A stretch of DNA of 64,000 bases from Dissulfurimicrobium hydrothermale. GTDB lineage: Bacteria; Desulfobacterota; Dissulfuribacteria; Dissulfuribacterales; Sh68. The DNA lies in assembly GCF_022026155.1 (NCBI RefSeq), contig NZ_CP085041.1:1954306-2018305 (forward strand). Reading direction: 5' to 3'. Every line of letters begins with the position of its first letter. Position 1 is the stretch's first letter. The position numbers were made by a program, and so were the translations under genes. Below are positions 10,034 to 19,444 of the stretch, in pieces. The notes beneath the pieces were generated by a model, which was not told where the DNA came from, made no database searches, and was given only the letters and a program-made list of their open reading frames with translations.

Positions 10034-10540
10034 TCAGCAACAGCCGCAAGACGAAGGAGACCTGCTGCCCGAACCGCAACTGCTGCCGCACCCGCATCCA
10101 CATGAAGATGCGTCAGCGATGTCTATAACCTGGACCTTGAAATTCAATGTCTTGCCAGCCAGCGGCGGATTCATGTCTATCGTTATCGATTCTTCGGTAA
10201 CCTCTGTAATGCTTGCCGGCATCTTTGTGCCGTCTTCCATCTGTATCCCTATGGTCATGCCAACCTCGGGTTTGAACTGACTGCCCACTATGGAGCGTGG
10301 AATGCTCCGGACAAGCTCTTCATCTCTGTAACCGTAAGCCATATCTGGATCAAGACTAAAGGTCTTTTCAGCGCCGACCTCCATACCTATTATTGCATCG
10401 TTGAATCCCTGGATGATCTGGCCCGATCCAACCTGAAACTGGAGCGGCTCCCCGCCGATACTGGTATCGAACACCTCGCCGTTATCAAGCGTACCCGTAT
10501 AATGCACGGTTACTATATCACCATTCACCACTGTCCTCAT
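10034..10540 (-). CDS. SlyD-like FKBP peptidyl-prolyl isomerase with Cys-rich tail
   Basis: The 168-residue protein has the SlyD-type FKBP fold with an inserted flap: VTVHYTGTLDNGEVFDTS, PLQFQVGSGQIIQGFNDAIIGMEVGAEKTF, then the insert (about 70-125). Instead of the His-rich nickel-binding tail of E. coli SlyD, the last 25 residues are rich in Gly, Ser and Cys (seven Cys, no His), with CGCGCG and CGCC motifs. The family folds proteins and handles nickel for hydrogenases; the Cys tail suggests a thiophilic metal, which is inference. An AAAAGGAG lies 8 nt before the ATG. Confidence 0.93.
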   Translation of the reverse strand: MRTVVNGDIVTVHYTGTLDNGEVFDTSIGGEPLQFQVGSGQIIQGFNDAIIGMEVGAEKTFSLDPDMAYGYRDEELVRSIPRSIVGSQFKPEVGMTIGIQMEDGTKMPASITEVTEESITIDMNPPLAGKTLNFKVQVIDIADASSCGCGCGSSCGSGSRSPSSCGCC

Positions 10541-10699
10541 AAGCTGTCTCCTTTTTATATTTTACCGCCGGCGCGGCAATAATCCACTAAGTATTAATTT
10601 GCTTCAATCTGTGTGGACGGGTTGGAGGGAGCTAACTATGGCCTGGGGCCAAGACTGGCAAAACACCTTGACCCCTACTAATTTATCCATCAAATGACA

Positions 10700-10894
10700 T
10701 CAATATTGCCTACGGCGAGCCTTGCGGCGCCTTCTTTCGGCGTCTTGCATCTTACGTCGCCTTTTTACGCTTGGTTTTTCATAAAAACGACGATTTTTAA
10801 GTTCCCTTTGAATCCCGTCAAGCTGCATCTTTTTTTTAAGGGTTCTAAGGGCCTTCTCCAGATTATCGTCCTGGACGTCCACCACAATCGCCAA
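10700..10894 (-). CDS. rpsU: 30S ribosomal protein S21
   Basis: The 64-residue, strongly basic protein matches S21: V-x-V start, NLEKALRTLKKKMQLDGI, RRRFYEKPSVKRR-like core (NRRFYEKPSVKRRRK) and an Arg-rich end. The start codon is TTG (10894), fixed by the family N-terminus (A-I-V-V-D-V) and a GGGGGG stretch just upstream. A good sigma-70 promoter lies upstream. It is transcribed away from cobQ. Confidence 0.95.
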   Translation of the reverse strand: MAIVVDVQDDNLEKALRTLKKKMQLDGIQRELKNRRFYEKPSVKRRRKMQDAERRRRKARRRQY

Positions 10895-10930
10895 AGGAAT
10901 CCCCCCTTCCTTGTTCTAGAATTATCTTTG

Positions 10931-10960
10931 AATATAGCTTCTAAACAAACCGGATGTCAA
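10931..10960 (-). promoter_or_regulatory. sigma-70 type promoter of rpsU
   Basis: On the minus strand TTGACA (10955-10960) and TATATT (10931-10936) are separated by 18 bases, about 40 bases before the rpsU TTG start. The match to consensus is 11 of 12. Confidence 0.7.
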
Positions 10961-11032
10961 TGAATAACTTGCAGCAATGCAAAATAAATAAAATGTTGCA
11001 TGCATTTCCATTTGGTCATAAATTCTCGAACC

Positions 11033-12529
11033 ATGTCGATCGATTCAAAATCAATCATGTTTCAAGGTACCGGCTCCGGTGTTGGGAAGAGCATCGTGGT
11101 CGCAGCATGTTGTCGGGTCCTGCGGCAAATGGGCATAAAGGTGGCACCGTTTAAGGCACAGAATATGGCCTTAAACTCGTTTGTAACACCAGATGGACTG
11201 GAGATGGGCAGGGCCCAGGTCTTTCAGGCAGAGGCCTGCGGACTCCAACCCGACGTCAGGATGAACCCGATACTTTTGAAACCACAAGGAGACACCCGCT
11301 CCCAGGTGATCCTCATGGGGAAGGTGGCCTATAACCTCTCTGCGCGTTCATTTTACGAACAAAGAGACAGACATCTCGCCGTTGCAAAAGATGCATACCG
11401 ATCCCTGGCAAGGGAATATGATGTAATTGTAATAGAAGGGGCTGGAAGCCCTGCTGAGATAAATCTCCAGGCGACGGACATAGTCAATATGGAGACGGCC
11501 TCCTATGCCAACTCACCGGTCATAATCATAGGCGACATAGACAGAGGCGGGGTCTTCGCCTGGCTCAAAGGCACCTATGATCTGGTACCGGACAGACACA
11601 GGGCGAGGATAGTAGGTTTTCTTATCAATAAATTTCGAGGCGACGCATCGATCCTCACCCCTGGCCTCATCCAGTTCAGGCACATCGTTCCGCTGCAATT
11701 TTTCGGCGTACTCCCATGGTTTGACAATATAACCGTGGATCAAGAAGACGGGGTCTATGTCCATGCGACAGCACCTGAACGCGATGCCCAGGTCAAACTC
11801 GCAGTCATCCATCTGCCGCGGATCAGCAACTTCACAGACTTTGCCCCGCTTGCATTTGAAGAAGATGTCTCGGTCTCGTTCGTCCGTCGCCCTTACGAAA
11901 TTAAAGAGTGCGACTGCATTATCATACCGGGTACCAAGACCACGCGAGCAGACCTGGACTTTCTCAAGATATCCGGTTGGGACACGGCAATAAAGCGGTT
12001 TCTGGGGAAAGGCGTCTTTATCCTCGGCATCTGCGGCGGCTATCAGATGCTCGGCAAGGAAATCGCCGATCCGCACGGCATTGAAGGGCAGCCCGGGACA
12101 TCGAAAGGCCTTGGTCTTTTGCCAATCGTAACTGAATTCGCGGCTGAAAAACAACTCAGGCATACCAGCATCATGCTGGATTCACCGCCGATCTTTACCA
12201 GGCCAATCAAGGCCGCTGGTTATGAGATACACATGGGGCACACGAGGGCGACCGGGACGTTCAGCCCCCTCGGGCCGGATATCGAGGCCGACATCGGAGC
12301 GATCGATACAAACAAGTCGGTAATGGGTCTTTATCTGCACGGTTTTTTCGAAAACGACCTCGTCAGAAGGGTATTTTTGGACTATTTAAGGGACAAAAAA
12401 GGCCTACCTACCATCGGAAAGGTATCTTCATATGGTGAATTCAGGAAGACCCAGCTCGACCGCCTGGCAGACTGGTTCAGGGATAATTCGGACATCCCTG
12501 CACTCCTTTCTCTCATCGGCTTAAAATGA
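11033..12529 (+). CDS. cobQ: Cobyric acid synthase
   Basis: The 498-residue amidotransferase has an N-terminal dethiobiotin-synthetase-like ATPase domain (MFQGTGSGVGKSIVVAA; KAQNMALNS) and a C-terminal type-1 glutamine amidotransferase domain with the nucleophile Cys near residue 333 (LGICGGYQMLG) and the His in YLHGFFEND. It amidates four carboxylates of adenosylcobyrinic acid a,c-diamide in the cobalamin pathway. The start at 11033 gives the usual MSIDSKSIMFQGTGSG N-terminus; the ATG at 11000 would add 11 unusual residues. Neither has a clear ribosome-binding site. It overlaps cbiB by 4 bp. No cobalamin riboswitch is visible in the short leader. Confidence 0.96.
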   Translation: MSIDSKSIMFQGTGSGVGKSIVVAACCRVLRQMGIKVAPFKAQNMALNSFVTPDGLEMGRAQVFQAEACGLQPDVRMNPILLKPQGDTRSQVILMGKVAYNLSARSFYEQRDRHLAVAKDAYRSLAREYDVIVIEGAGSPAEINLQATDIVNMETASYANSPVIIIGDIDRGGVFAWLKGTYDLVPDRHRARIVGFLINKFRGDASILTPGLIQFRHIVPLQFFGVLPWFDNITVDQEDGVYVHATAPERDAQVKLAVIHLPRISNFTDFAPLAFEEDVSVSFVRRPYEIKECDCIIIPGTKTTRADLDFLKISGWDTAIKRFLGKGVFILGICGGYQMLGKEIADPHGIEGQPGTSKGLGLLPIVTEFAAEKQLRHTSIMLDSPPIFTRPIKAAGYEIHMGHTRATGTFSPLGPDIEADIGAIDTNKSVMGLYLHGFFENDLVRRVFLDYLRDKKGLPTIGKVSSYGEFRKTQLDRLADWFRDNSDIPALLSLIGLK

Positions 12530-13515
12530 CGCCATCTTTATTCATCTTGACAAAAGAAGGCTGGTGGATACTGGCCCTGGCCTTACTCCTTGATCTTGCA
12601 GCAGGGGATCCAGAGTCCCTTCCTCATCCTATACGGCTGATAGGGAAGGCGATATCCAGGCTCGAGCCATATTTTAGATCCATCCCCGTGCAAGAACAGG
12701 CCCAGGGCGCTGTATTTGCTATATTCATCACGACGATTACCGGGTTTTCCGTATATGCCGCCCTTCGAGGATTGGCCCATATCTTGTTTGCAGCCTATTG
12801 GGCGACGTCTATAGCCTTCATCTACTATGCCGTCTCCCTGAAATGTCTAGCCGATGAGGCGTTGGCCGTAAAGGCAACGCTGGAAAGAGACGGTCTCGAG
12901 GCGGCAAGGATACGGGTCTCAAGAATAGTCGGCAGGGATACAGCCAGGCTCGACGAAACAGGCGTTGTTATGGCCGTCATCGAAACAGTGGCGGAAAACA
13001 TGGTGGACGGGGTGATCTCGCCCTTTTTTTATGCTGCCATCGGGGGACCGGTCCTTGCCATGTGCTACAAGGCGGTAAATACACTCGACTCCATGATCGG
13101 CTATAAGGATGCACGATATCTGAGATTCGGGACATGGGGCGCTAAAATGGACGATGGAGCGAATTATATACCGGCAAGGCTCTCCGTACCGATAGTTGCA
13201 ATAGCAGCTGTCATACAAGGGCATAGACAACCGATTGACATCTTCATGGCAGCGGTGAAGGATGGCGCAGGCCATGACGGCCCCAATTCAGGCCTTCCAG
13301 AGGCCGCGTTCGCCGCAGCCCTCGATGTGCGCCTTTCCGGACCGGCATGGTATAAAGACAGGTATATTGACAGGCCATTTTTGAACCCGTCAGGCAGGGA
13401 CCCATGCACAGACGACATAGACAAGGCGGTAAGACTCCTATACCAGGCATCGGCTGTATTTTTCGGCTTGCTTTTTGAAACGTCTTTATTTATAAGGTTA
13501 TTTTTGGCTGTCTGA
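12526..13515 (+). CDS. cbiB: Adenosylcobinamide-phosphate synthase
   Basis: The 329-residue membrane protein matches the CbiB/CobD family: LALLLDLAAGDPESLPHPIRLIGK at the N-terminus, ETVAENMVDGVISPFFYAAIGGPVLAMCYKAVNTLDSMIGYK in the middle, and DGAGHDGPNSGLPEAAFAAAL near the C-terminus. It attaches the aminopropanol arm to adenosylcobyric acid, the step after CobQ. The start codon overlaps the cobQ stop, so the two consecutive pathway enzymes are translationally coupled. Confidence 0.96.
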   Translation: MTPSLFILTKEGWWILALALLLDLAAGDPESLPHPIRLIGKAISRLEPYFRSIPVQEQAQGAVFAIFITTITGFSVYAALRGLAHILFAAYWATSIAFIYYAVSLKCLADEALAVKATLERDGLEAARIRVSRIVGRDTARLDETGVVMAVIETVAENMVDGVISPFFYAAIGGPVLAMCYKAVNTLDSMIGYKDARYLRFGTWGAKMDDGANYIPARLSVPIVAIAAVIQGHRQPIDIFMAAVKDGAGHDGPNSGLPEAAFAAALDVRLSGPAWYKDRYIDRPFLNPSGRDPCTDDIDKAVRLLYQASAVFFGLLFETSLFIRLFLAV

Positions 13516-13552
13516 AGACAGGGCGGTTAAGAATCTAAGGAGAATACACGTC

Positions 13553-14041
13553 ATGGCAACGCCTGAAGATACGGCGGAAAGGGCAAGAGAGCTCTTTGAT
13601 TCAGGTTTTCACTGCAGCCAAGCGGTCTTTGCAGCTGTTGCGGAGGCGCTTGGCATTACGCCGCCGAAAGAGGTGATCGCGGCCCTCTCCCCATTCGGCG
13701 GCGGTATCGGGTGCAGCGGCGGGCTATGCGGCGCACTGCCGGGTGCCATGGCGGTCATAGGACTTGTCATGGGAAAGACGGTGCCAGGACATAAAGATCA
13801 CAAGGACATGTGGCGTCTGGGTCACAAAATGGCCGAAGAGTTCAAAGAACTCACAGCCGCATACGGAGGGCAGGATTGCTGCAATATAGCAAGGGTCGAC
13901 TGGAAAGAGAGGGAGCAGGTAAAGTCTTTCAAAAAAGACCCTGACGGTCGCCGGAAGGAATGCGTCTGGGTGATAGGCGAAACTGCAAGGCGTTTACAAA
14001 TAGCACTTGAGGGGATCGGATGGCCGAGGAAGATTCTTTGA
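13553..14041 (+). CDS. C_GCAxxG_C_C family redox protein
   Basis: The 162-residue protein has the pattern of the C_GCAxxG_C_C (split-Soret related) family: FHCSQAVFAAVAEALG, GGGIGCSGGLCGALPGAMAVIGL, and a distal QDCCNIARVDW. The spaced cysteines suggest a redox or metal role; members are common in anaerobes and often near metal or redox genes. No signal peptide is seen. A TAAGGAG lies 11 nt before the ATG. Its 3' end overlaps the K+ transporter gene by 22 bp. Precise function is unknown. Confidence 0.85.
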   Translation: MATPEDTAERARELFDSGFHCSQAVFAAVAEALGITPPKEVIAALSPFGGGIGCSGGLCGALPGAMAVIGLVMGKTVPGHKDHKDMWRLGHKMAEEFKELTAAYGGQDCCNIARVDWKEREQVKSFKKDPDGRRKECVWVIGETARRLQIALEGIGWPRKIL

Positions 14042-15834
14042 TAAAAGGCATAATAAAATCCTTCGGCCTTGTCTTCGGCGACATCGGCACAAGCCCGATC
14101 TATACCATTGCAACAATATTTTTAATCACAAAACCTACCCAAGAAAACATAATGGGCGTCCTATCCCTGATCGTTTGGACGCTGATCATACTCGTAACCA
14201 TAGAATACGCCTGGCTTGCCATGAGCCTCGGGAAAAAAGGCGAGGGTGGCACCATCGTATTGAAAGAGATACTCGTTCCCCTGCTCAGGTCGAGGAGAAA
14301 TGCCGTACTCGTCACATACCTTTCATTTATAGGCATATCCCTTCTTATGGGGGACGGCGTAATCACCCCTGCGATAAGTATCCTCAGCGCCGTGGAAGGC
14401 CTTTTGCTGGTCCCGCAGTTTTCAAATACGCCGCAGTGGGTGCTCATACTTGTAGCGGGCGTCATAGCTGTCACATTGTTTTTATTCCAGAAAAAGGGGA
14501 CAGAAAAGGTGGCTGTCGCCTTTGGCCCCTTGATGGTCCTGTGGTTTTTAGCCCTCGCAATCTCAGGCATAGTCTCAATAATCCATGCTCCATCGGTTTT
14601 AAAGGCCCTGAGCCCGCACTATGCCATTAAATTCCTTATGGAACACGGCGTGGCTGGTTTTTTCGTGCTCTCAGAGGTTATACTCTGCGCAACAGGCGGA
14701 GAGGCCCTGTATGCGGACATGGGGCATCTGGGCCGCATGCCCATCATCAGGGCCTGGTATATCGTATTCGCAGCCCTGTTGCTCAATTATCTTGGGCAAG
14801 GGGCGTTCGTCATACGGCATCCTGAGGTCAAAAATGTGCTGTTCGGCATGGTCTATCGACAGGCCCAGGCGCTCTACATCCCGTTTCTGATACTTAGCAT
14901 TGCGGCAACGGTCATCGCCTCACAGGCGATGATAAGCGGCATGTTTTCTATAATCTATCAAGGCATAACTACGCGTGTCATGCCCCTTCTAAAGGTTGAA
15001 TACACATCGACCAGACTGAGGTCGCAGATATACATAGGCTCGGTCAATTGGTTTCTGCTCTTCTCCGTACTATTTATCATGTATGAATTCAGGGAATCCA
15101 ATCGTCTCGCCGCCGCATACGGCCTGGCAGTTACGGGCACGATGACCCTGACGGGTATTATGCTGACGTGGATATTTTATTTAAAAAATAATATGGCAAA
15201 GACGGCACTGTCGTCATTTGTAACCCTTGTCGATCTGACCTTTCTCTTGTCTAACTTATACAAGATCCCGCATGGCGGCTATTGGTCGATCATCATAGCC
15301 GCCTTCCCGCTCAGCACAATCCTTGTATATACATCGGGACAGAAAAAACTTTACAGGACGCTCAAACCCTTGGAAAGGGACATCTTTCTCAAGGGTTACA
15401 ATGAACTGTATAAAAATACAAATAAGATAAAAGGGACGGCCCTTTTCTTCGCAAAGGTTACAGATAAATTCCCTCCATATATCGTCCATACGATGTTCAT
15501 CAACAATATTGTCTATGAAGATAATATCATAGTGTCTATTGTAAAATGTGACACTCCATTCGGGGTGATGGGATATTTCAAAGATAAACTCGCGGATGGC
15601 CTACGGATATTCGAGATTCAACTCGGCTACATGGAGGTCATAGATGTGGAAGATCTGTTAAAAGAGGCCGGCATAGATGAAAAGGTCATATTTTATGGCA
15701 TTGAAGACATAATCACATCAAATTTTATATGGAAGTTGTTTGCCATCATAAAAAAACTTACCCCGACATTTGTTCAATTCTATAAGCTTCCACCGAATAA
15801 AATGCACGGGGTGATCACCCAGGTTGAGATGTAA
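14020..15834 (+). CDS. kup: Kup/HAK-type potassium transporter
   Basis: The 604-residue protein begins with the family signature SFGLVFGDIGTSPIYT (TM1) and has about 12 hydrophobic segments up to residue 450, including LGKKGEGGTIVLKEI, GDGVITPAISILSAVEGL and ALYADMGHLGR. A hydrophilic C-terminal domain of about 150 residues follows. It imports K+ together with protons in the inner membrane. A GAGGGG lies 5 nt before the ATG, inside the end of the preceding gene. Confidence 0.95.
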   Translation: MAEEDSLIKGIIKSFGLVFGDIGTSPIYTIATIFLITKPTQENIMGVLSLIVWTLIILVTIEYAWLAMSLGKKGEGGTIVLKEILVPLLRSRRNAVLVTYLSFIGISLLMGDGVITPAISILSAVEGLLLVPQFSNTPQWVLILVAGVIAVTLFLFQKKGTEKVAVAFGPLMVLWFLALAISGIVSIIHAPSVLKALSPHYAIKFLMEHGVAGFFVLSEVILCATGGEALYADMGHLGRMPIIRAWYIVFAALLLNYLGQGAFVIRHPEVKNVLFGMVYRQAQALYIPFLILSIAATVIASQAMISGMFSIIYQGITTRVMPLLKVEYTSTRLRSQIYIGSVNWFLLFSVLFIMYEFRESNRLAAAYGLAVTGTMTLTGIMLTWIFYLKNNMAKTALSSFVTLVDLTFLLSNLYKIPHGGYWSIIIAAFPLSTILVYTSGQKKLYRTLKPLERDIFLKGYNELYKNTNKIKGTALFFAKVTDKFPPYIVHTMFINNIVYEDNIIVSIVKCDTPFGVMGYFKDKLADGLRIFEIQLGYMEVIDVEDLLKEAGIDEKVIFYGIEDIITSNFIWKLFAIIKKLTPTFVQFYKLPPNKMHGVITQVEM

Positions 15835-16082
15835 AACCATATGGAATCACCCCCCATCATCCTCCACCTGCGCCTCACCGCTTCGGCCAACGGCGGCCTT
15901 CTCGGCGGCAAGGCAGGCCCTGTCAAATGGTCATGTAGTCGATCATGCAAAGGCCTTGGGTGGTGATATTTTATACCGATTGGTTTATAATTTGAAAAAT
16001 TCTTGGCGTCATCCGGAAGGTCATCTCTGAGGTTCTTCCTGTGTCTGCAAGATTTTTGACAATGCAAACAAAAGGAGAACTT

Positions 16083-17525
16083 ATGGATCATTTTGAACAA
16101 CTCGGGCTTTCGGAAAACATGCTGGACGTGATGCGCAAAAAGGGCTTTGGGACGCCAACCCCCATACAACAAAAGGTCATCCCCTTCCTGCTCAATGAAA
16201 GACGTGATGTCTTGGCGCAGGCGCAGACCGGCACCGGCAAAACGGCCGCCTTCGGCATCCCTATCATCGAACAAATAGAGGCCCGCCCCAGGCACGTAAA
16301 GGCCCTGGTACTTGTGCCAACAAGGGAGCTTGCCATACAGGCCGCGGAAGAACTAAATAGTCTCAAGGGTGCCAAAAAACTCAAGATCGCCCCCATCTAC
16401 GGCGGTCAAGCTATAGGGCTGCAGCTGAAACACCTGCAGGAGGGCGTCGATATAGTCGTAGGCACGCCAGGCCGCACTATAGACCATCTGAGACGCGGTT
16501 CGCTCAGATTGGACAAGATATCCTTTCTGGTATTCGATGAAGCGGACGAGATGTTGGACATGGGATTCATCGACGAAATTAATGAAATCATGGAGTTTGT
16601 GCCGGCCGAGAAACAGACGATGCTCTTTTCTGCAACCATGCCGAGACCTGTAGTTTCGATTGCAAGGCGCTACATGAACGAATATGAGACCATTTCCGAC
16701 AACCAGAGACAACAGACTGCGACCCTTACAGACCAGATATACTTCAAGGTCAGTGAGCAAGATAAATTCGAGGCCTTGTGCCGAATCTTAGACATGGAAC
16801 CAGACTTCTACGGCCTGATCTTTTGCCGGACACGCACCGATACAGAGAACGTCGCATCCAGGCTCATCTCAAGGGGCTATAAAGCTGCGATCATACACGG
16901 TGAAATCAACCAGGGCCAGCGTGAAAAGACGATGCGCGGCTTTCGGCAACGACAGACGAACATACTAGTCGCCACTGATGTGGCCGCACGCGGCATTGAT
17001 GTCAACGATCTCTCCCATGTAATAAACTATGCGCTGCCGCAAGATCCTGAATCTTATATACATCGTATAGGACGCACGGGTCGTGCAGGCAAGAGGGGCG
17101 CAGCCATCACCTTTGTTGCGCCGAGGGAGTTGCGCCTGTTAGATTTGATACGCAAGGTCTCCGGCGCCCCGATCCGCAAAGGGAGCGTCCCAAAAATCGA
17201 CGACATCATAAAATCTAGAAGAAACCGCCTTAAAAACGAGATAAAAACGACTATGCAGTCCAAGGATCTTGGGACTTTCAAAATCATGGCCGCAGAACTT
17301 CTAAAAGACGCCGACCCTGTCGAGGTCCTCGCCGCCTGCCTAAATATCTCGTTCGGAAACAAACTCGATACCTGCGGCTACAATGAGATACAAGAGGTGG
17401 ATCCTATAGACATCAAAGACCATACAAGGATATTTATGGCCAAAGGGCACAGGCCCCCCAGAAAAAAAGCTGCCCGATGGCATCAAGGATCGAGAGCAGG
17501 AAAAGGACCTGACCGTCTGAAATGA
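16083..17525 (+). CDS. DEAD-box RNA helicase
   Basis: The 480-residue protein has all core helicase motifs: Q motif (GFGTPTPIQQKVIP), I (AQTGTGKTAA), Ia (PTRELAIQ), II (DEAD), III (SAT), IV-VI (ATDVAARGIDV; HRIGRTGRAG). A basic C-terminal tail (about 370-480) contains a DbpA/CsdA-like RNA-binding remnant and ends in KKAARWHQGSRAGKG. It remodels RNA in ribosome assembly or decay. The start at 16083 is chosen because AAGGAG (16072-16077) stands 5 nt before it; ATG codons at 16041 and 16062 lack this. The end overlaps der by 4 bp. Confidence 0.95.
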   Translation: MDHFEQLGLSENMLDVMRKKGFGTPTPIQQKVIPFLLNERRDVLAQAQTGTGKTAAFGIPIIEQIEARPRHVKALVLVPTRELAIQAAEELNSLKGAKKLKIAPIYGGQAIGLQLKHLQEGVDIVVGTPGRTIDHLRRGSLRLDKISFLVFDEADEMLDMGFIDEINEIMEFVPAEKQTMLFSATMPRPVVSIARRYMNEYETISDNQRQQTATLTDQIYFKVSEQDKFEALCRILDMEPDFYGLIFCRTRTDTENVASRLISRGYKAAIIHGEINQGQREKTMRGFRQRQTNILVATDVAARGIDVNDLSHVINYALPQDPESYIHRIGRTGRAGKRGAAITFVAPRELRLLDLIRKVSGAPIRKGSVPKIDDIIKSRRNRLKNEIKTTMQSKDLGTFKIMAAELLKDADPVEVLAACLNISFGNKLDTCGYNEIQEVDPIDIKDHTRIFMAKGHRPPRKKAARWHQGSRAGKGPDRLK

Positions 17526-18940
17526 GCAAAATGCCGAAAATAGCCCTGATAGGGCGCCCGAATGTCGGGAAATCAACACTCTTCAACCGGCTTACAAGAT
17601 CAAAAAGTGCCCTTGTGGCCCCTATGCCTGGCCTTACAAGGGACCGCCACTACGGGCGCTTCACCGCCGCCTGCGGCATGACGATGGAGGTCATCGATAC
17701 TGGCGGACTTGCGTTTCCATCCGGCCGGGACAGCGAGATGGAAACGCTGGTTTTGAAACAAGGCTTAAAGGCAATTGACGAGGCTGACATCATCCTGTTT
17801 ATACTGGACGCCAAGGAGGGATTGACCGGCAGCGACAAAGATATAGCAGAGATGTTGAGGGTCAGCCAAAAGCCCGTCATAATTGCAGTCAACAAAATGG
17901 ATGACCCTGCGCAGGAAGCGGCTCTTGGAGAATTTTATGAATTGGGCATGGCTGAGATAAACCCTATCTCCGCCGAACACGGATGGAATATATCAGAGCT
18001 TACGGATAAACTTGCAAAGTCGGCCATGTCACTCGGATTCGGCAAGCCGGAGGAACGGCTTGGATCATACGCAGAACTCACCACATGGACCGAATCGAAC
18101 CCTGTGGCCGAATCAAGACCTCAGGCACACATAGATGCACCGATAAAAGTAGCCATCATAGGTAGGCCGAATGTCGGAAAATCCTCCCTCCTGAACCGCC
18201 TCCTTGGAGAGCCGCGTATGATAGTCAGTAATTTGGCCGGCACAACCAGAGATGCCATAGACACCTTGCTCAAGAGAAACGGGGACAGAGACATCCTGTT
18301 TACCGACACGGCGGGGATAAGGCGCAAGGCCAAGATAGACGACAAGATAGAAAAATTCAGTGTCATAAAGGCGATCGAGGCCTTAAAGACCTGCGACACG
18401 GCCGTTGTAGTCCTGGACGCAACAGAAGGCATAACTGACCAGGACAAAAGGCTCATAGGCTATATAGAGGAATACAAACGAGCGGTTGTGACAGTATTCA
18501 ACAAATGGGACCTGATCCAGGGCGATAAATTATTGGTACGTCTAAGAACGGAGGAACTTGAATCTGCCAAACGGTTTATCTCTTATGCACCGCATGTCAA
18601 CCTCTCGGCCCTGACGGGTAGAAATGTAAATAAACTCCTTGCAGTCATCGACAGCGTCTATAAAGAATTTACAGCCTCGGTAGGCACAGGGAAGGCAAAT
18701 CAAGCACTGCAAAAGGCCATGGCATTAAAGACCCCGCCGATTATTAAGGGGCATTTCCTAAAACTCTATTATACGACACAGGTGGCAACCGCGCCGCCTA
18801 CATTTCTAGTCTTTGCCAACTATCCCGAGCTCATACCTAATTACTATCTGCGTTTTATGCTGAACCAGTTCAGAAAGCAGCTGGGGTTGATCCATACCCC
18901 AATCCATTTTATCTTTAAAGAAAGAGAACGCCGCAAATAA
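17522..18940 (+). CDS. der: Ribosome biogenesis GTPase Der (EngA)
   Basis: The 472-residue protein has two tandem GTPase domains, each with G1 (GRPNVGKST near residue 12; GRPNVGKSS near 217), G3 (DTGGL; DTAGI) and G4 (NKMD; NKWD), and a C-terminal KH-like domain (about 380-470). This double-G arrangement is unique to Der, which assembles the 50S subunit. The start overlaps the helicase stop; a second ATG nine bases later (17531) is equally possible. Confidence 0.98.
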   Translation: MSKMPKIALIGRPNVGKSTLFNRLTRSKSALVAPMPGLTRDRHYGRFTAACGMTMEVIDTGGLAFPSGRDSEMETLVLKQGLKAIDEADIILFILDAKEGLTGSDKDIAEMLRVSQKPVIIAVNKMDDPAQEAALGEFYELGMAEINPISAEHGWNISELTDKLAKSAMSLGFGKPEERLGSYAELTTWTESNPVAESRPQAHIDAPIKVAIIGRPNVGKSSLLNRLLGEPRMIVSNLAGTTRDAIDTLLKRNGDRDILFTDTAGIRRKAKIDDKIEKFSVIKAIEALKTCDTAVVVLDATEGITDQDKRLIGYIEEYKRAVVTVFNKWDLIQGDKLLVRLRTEELESAKRFISYAPHVNLSALTGRNVNKLLAVIDSVYKEFTASVGTGKANQALQKAMALKTPPIIKGHFLKLYYTTQVATAPPTFLVFANYPELIPNYYLRFMLNQFRKQLGLIHTPIHFIFKERERRK

Positions 18941-18952
18941 AGAAAATATGGT

Positions 18953-19444
18953 ATGGCGACGGGCAAAATTATAAATATAGGCGGTGTAAATATAGGGATT
19001 GTAGGACTTGATGAGGCCATCTCACAAATAAGGGCATCCGATCCGACTGGCCGCAAGACCTCTGACGAGGCCGCTATTGAGGTGCTCCATATTATCGAGA
19101 AGAAAAACTACATACCTCTGTCTGCAAGGGACGCCTATATCGAGGCCATTAAAAAGTTATGGAACGGGACCATCGATGGAAATGAGTCTGGCCTATCCAT
19201 CCGCATCCTGGGGCCTGGATGTGTAAGCTGCAATAGGCTTGAAGAGATCGTGAGGTCGGCCCTCGATCAGAAAGACATAGCCGCTGACATCGAACATATA
19301 AAAGACCTGGACGAGATCTGGAGATATGGGGTTATAAGCACCCCTGCCCTTGTTATAAACGGGCAAGTTTTATGTTCAGGCCGTCTCCCTACAAAGGCAA
19401 AGGTTGAGGAATGGCTGCGTGAGGCGCTCTTGCGGTCAATGTAA
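18953..19444 (+). CDS. Thioredoxin-like CxxC protein with extra N-terminal domain
   Basis: The C-terminal 80 residues (81-160) form a small thioredoxin/glutaredoxin-like domain of the redox-active-disulfide type: ILGPGCVSCNRLEEIV with C90 and C93, and the cis-Pro motif in ISTPALVINGQVL. The N-terminal 75 residues (GGVNIGIVGLDEAISQIRA...) are a separate helical domain that I do not recognise. No signal peptide, so cytoplasmic. The 3' end overlaps the convergent ABC ATPase gene by 56 bp. It probably transfers electrons to a protein disulfide; the partner is unknown. Confidence 0.8.
   Translation: MATGKIINIGGVNIGIVGLDEAISQIRASDPTGRKTSDEAAIEVLHIIEKKNYIPLSARDAYIEAIKKLWNGTIDGNESGLSIRILGPGCVSCNRLEEIVRSALDQKDIAADIEHIKDLDEIWRYGVISTPALVINGQVLCSGRLPTKAKVEEWLREALLRSM

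Noticed and set aside
9798-10280. 160-residue plus-strand ORF after prmC
   Set aside because: Antisense to the SlyD-like gene with Pro-rich nonsense sequence; the minus-strand protein is clearly the real one.
11000-11032. Upstream ATG of cobQ
   Set aside because: It adds 11 residues unlike the family; 11033 gives the typical start, although neither has a clear ribosome-binding site.
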